The notes below the pieces were generated by a model. The model did no database searches. It was not told the origin of the DNA and worked only from the letters and a program-made list of their open reading frames with translations. This document shows positions 63,403 to 64,000 of a stretch of 64,000 nt of DNA, in pieces. A program made the position numbers and the translations under genes. The stretch is from NCBI GenBank assembly GCA_037893225.1, contig JAZGUH010000360.1:186001-250000 (forward strand). Direction: 5' to 3'. Within the stretch, counting starts at the first letter, position 1. Each line of letters starts with the position of its first letter. The stretch is from Hippasteria phrygiana. Lineage: Eukaryota; Echinodermata; Asteroidea; Valvatida; Goniasteridae.

Positions 63403-64000
63403 TATTTGGTTGATATTTCATGCAATTATGAATGAGTAAAGCAAGTCATACCCTAGGGAATTTGACAGGCATGGAGCAATAAATAGAAGGTAATATGCAC
63501 ACAGATGTTGGCCGGAAAGAAAATAAACATTGCGAGGTTTGAATTTTCTCCACAAGTGTTAACTCTAAGAAGCCGCCGATAATTGCAACATGTAGCGCCA
63601 GATCTAAGCTATCCATACATGTCAAAATTACTGAATTTGGTTGATATTTCATGCAATTATGAATGAGTAAAGCAAGTCCATACCCCAGGGAATTTGACAT
63701 GCATGGAGCAATAAATAGACGGTAACATGTACACAGATGTTGGCCGGAAAGAAAATAAACATTGCGAGGTTTGAATTTTCTCCACAAGTGTTAACTCTAG
63801 GAAGCCGCCGATGATTGCAACATGTAGCGCCAGATCTAAGCTATCCATACATGTCAAAATTACTGTATTTGGTTGATATTTAATGCAATTATGAATGAGT
63901 AAAGCAAGTCATACCCTAGGGAATTTGACAGGCATGGAGCAATAAATAGACGGTAATATGCACACAGATGTTGGCCGTAAAGAAAATAAACATTGCGAGG
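63351..64000 (+). repeat. 8-monomer-offset copy of 61500-62149, cut by the window end
   Basis: The sequence matches 61500-62149 at offset 1851 from 63351 to the last base. It begins after the G/A difference at 61499/63350 and includes the T4-G13-C20 hybrid monomer (61549/63400). The offset is the same 1851 bp as the 41.4/43.3-kb duplication. Confidence 0.83.
63863..64000 (+). repeat. Partial monomer cut by the window end
   Basis: The last monomer starts at 63863 with CTGTATTTGG and stops at GCGAGG (monomer position 138) because the window ends. It is of the type with A at 20, T at 55, G at 69 and T at 116 (GGCCGTAAAG). The array therefore continues to the right of the window, and it probably continues to the left as well, since the window opens inside the array. 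Confidence 0.95.

Larger units (their letters stand above)
1..64000 (+). repeat. Satellite DNA array, 231/232-bp monomer, about 276 full copies
   Basis: The sequence repeats head to tail every 231 or 232 bp from the first base to the last, with no inversion, insertion or non-satellite segment that I could find. Monomer starts at 1 and 63863 are 63,862 bp apart, which equals 276 x 231 + 106. This gives 276 full monomers if the single extra C is the only length variant. All copies are clearly one family and differ mainly at about 20 recurrent sites. The AGATCT (BglII) site at monomer position 201 appears to be in every copy. There is no gene anywhere in the array. Such arrays are known from centromeric, pericentromeric and subtelomeric heterochromatin of eukaryotes; the location here is inference. 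I do not recognise the family. Confidence 0.98.

Noticed and set aside
47..63857. Many minus-strand open frames of 64-120 codons as a gene family
   Set aside because: They are the same frame of the same monomer over and over, overlap each other when an extra C is present, often need a non-ATG start, and tolerate replacement changes freely. No signal sequence, known domain or promoter was recognised.
1..64000. CRISPR array
   Set aside because: The repeat unit is 231-232 bp with no unique spacers; every part of the unit is repeated.
1..64000. Recombination hotspot at monomer positions 159-182
   Set aside because: Many junctions map there, but junctions can only be seen between variable positions, and variants cluster there. 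The bias can be explained by detection alone.

Overview
The whole 64 kb window is one uninterrupted tandem array of a satellite DNA monomer of 231 or 232 bp. All copies are head to tail in one orientation. I see no protein-coding gene, RNA gene, transposon, CRISPR array, prokaryotic signal or unique-sequence island. A long, homogenised satellite of this kind points to a eukaryotic nuclear genome, in centromeric, pericentromeric or subtelomeric heterochromatin. I do not recognise the family and cannot name the organism. A hand count of the first monomer gives about 38.5% GC and six CpG dinucleotides.

Monomer structure: I phase monomers to start at CTGAATTTGG (or CTGTATTTGG), so the window starts at monomer position 1. 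The last monomer start is at 63863. The 63,862 bp before it equal 276 x 231 + 106, which means 276 full monomers, about 106 of them carrying one extra C (GTCCATACC instead of GTCATACC, near position 48), plus a 138-bp partial monomer. Monomers differ at about 20 recurrent positions (4, 13, 20, 35, 40, 48, 55, 69, 89, 95, 99, 116, 153, 159, 167, 169, 177, 180, 182 and others). Several of these are tightly linked. Positions about 100-152 and 183-231 are almost invariant.

Higher-order structure: no single higher-order repeat period runs through the array. It is a mosaic of overlapping tandem and dispersed segmental duplications whose offsets are whole numbers of monomers: 3, 5, 6, 8, 10, 11, 12, 13, 15, 16, 17, 18, 20 and 67. 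By region: 0-7.6 kb holds a near-perfect 12-monomer duplication; 7.4-23 kb holds 13-, 17/15-, 18- and 3-monomer events; 22.9-28.5 kb is a displaced copy of 7.35-13.2 kb; 26-39 kb holds 15-, 6-, 16-, 11- and 20-monomer events; 39-48.6 kb holds 8-, 20- and 5-monomer events; 48.8-60.4 kb holds 10-, 5-, 12- and 13-monomer events and a local variant subfamily; 59.4-64 kb repeats material from 39-48 kb.

The many short minus-strand open frames are a by-product of the repeat: one minus-strand frame has no stop for about 68 codons, and the extra C shifts it. I do not annotate them as genes. I found no convincing new molecular system. What is worth a second look is the record of satellite turnover: mapped crossover junctions, monomer-exact deletions, linked palindrome haplotypes and conserved sub-blocks.
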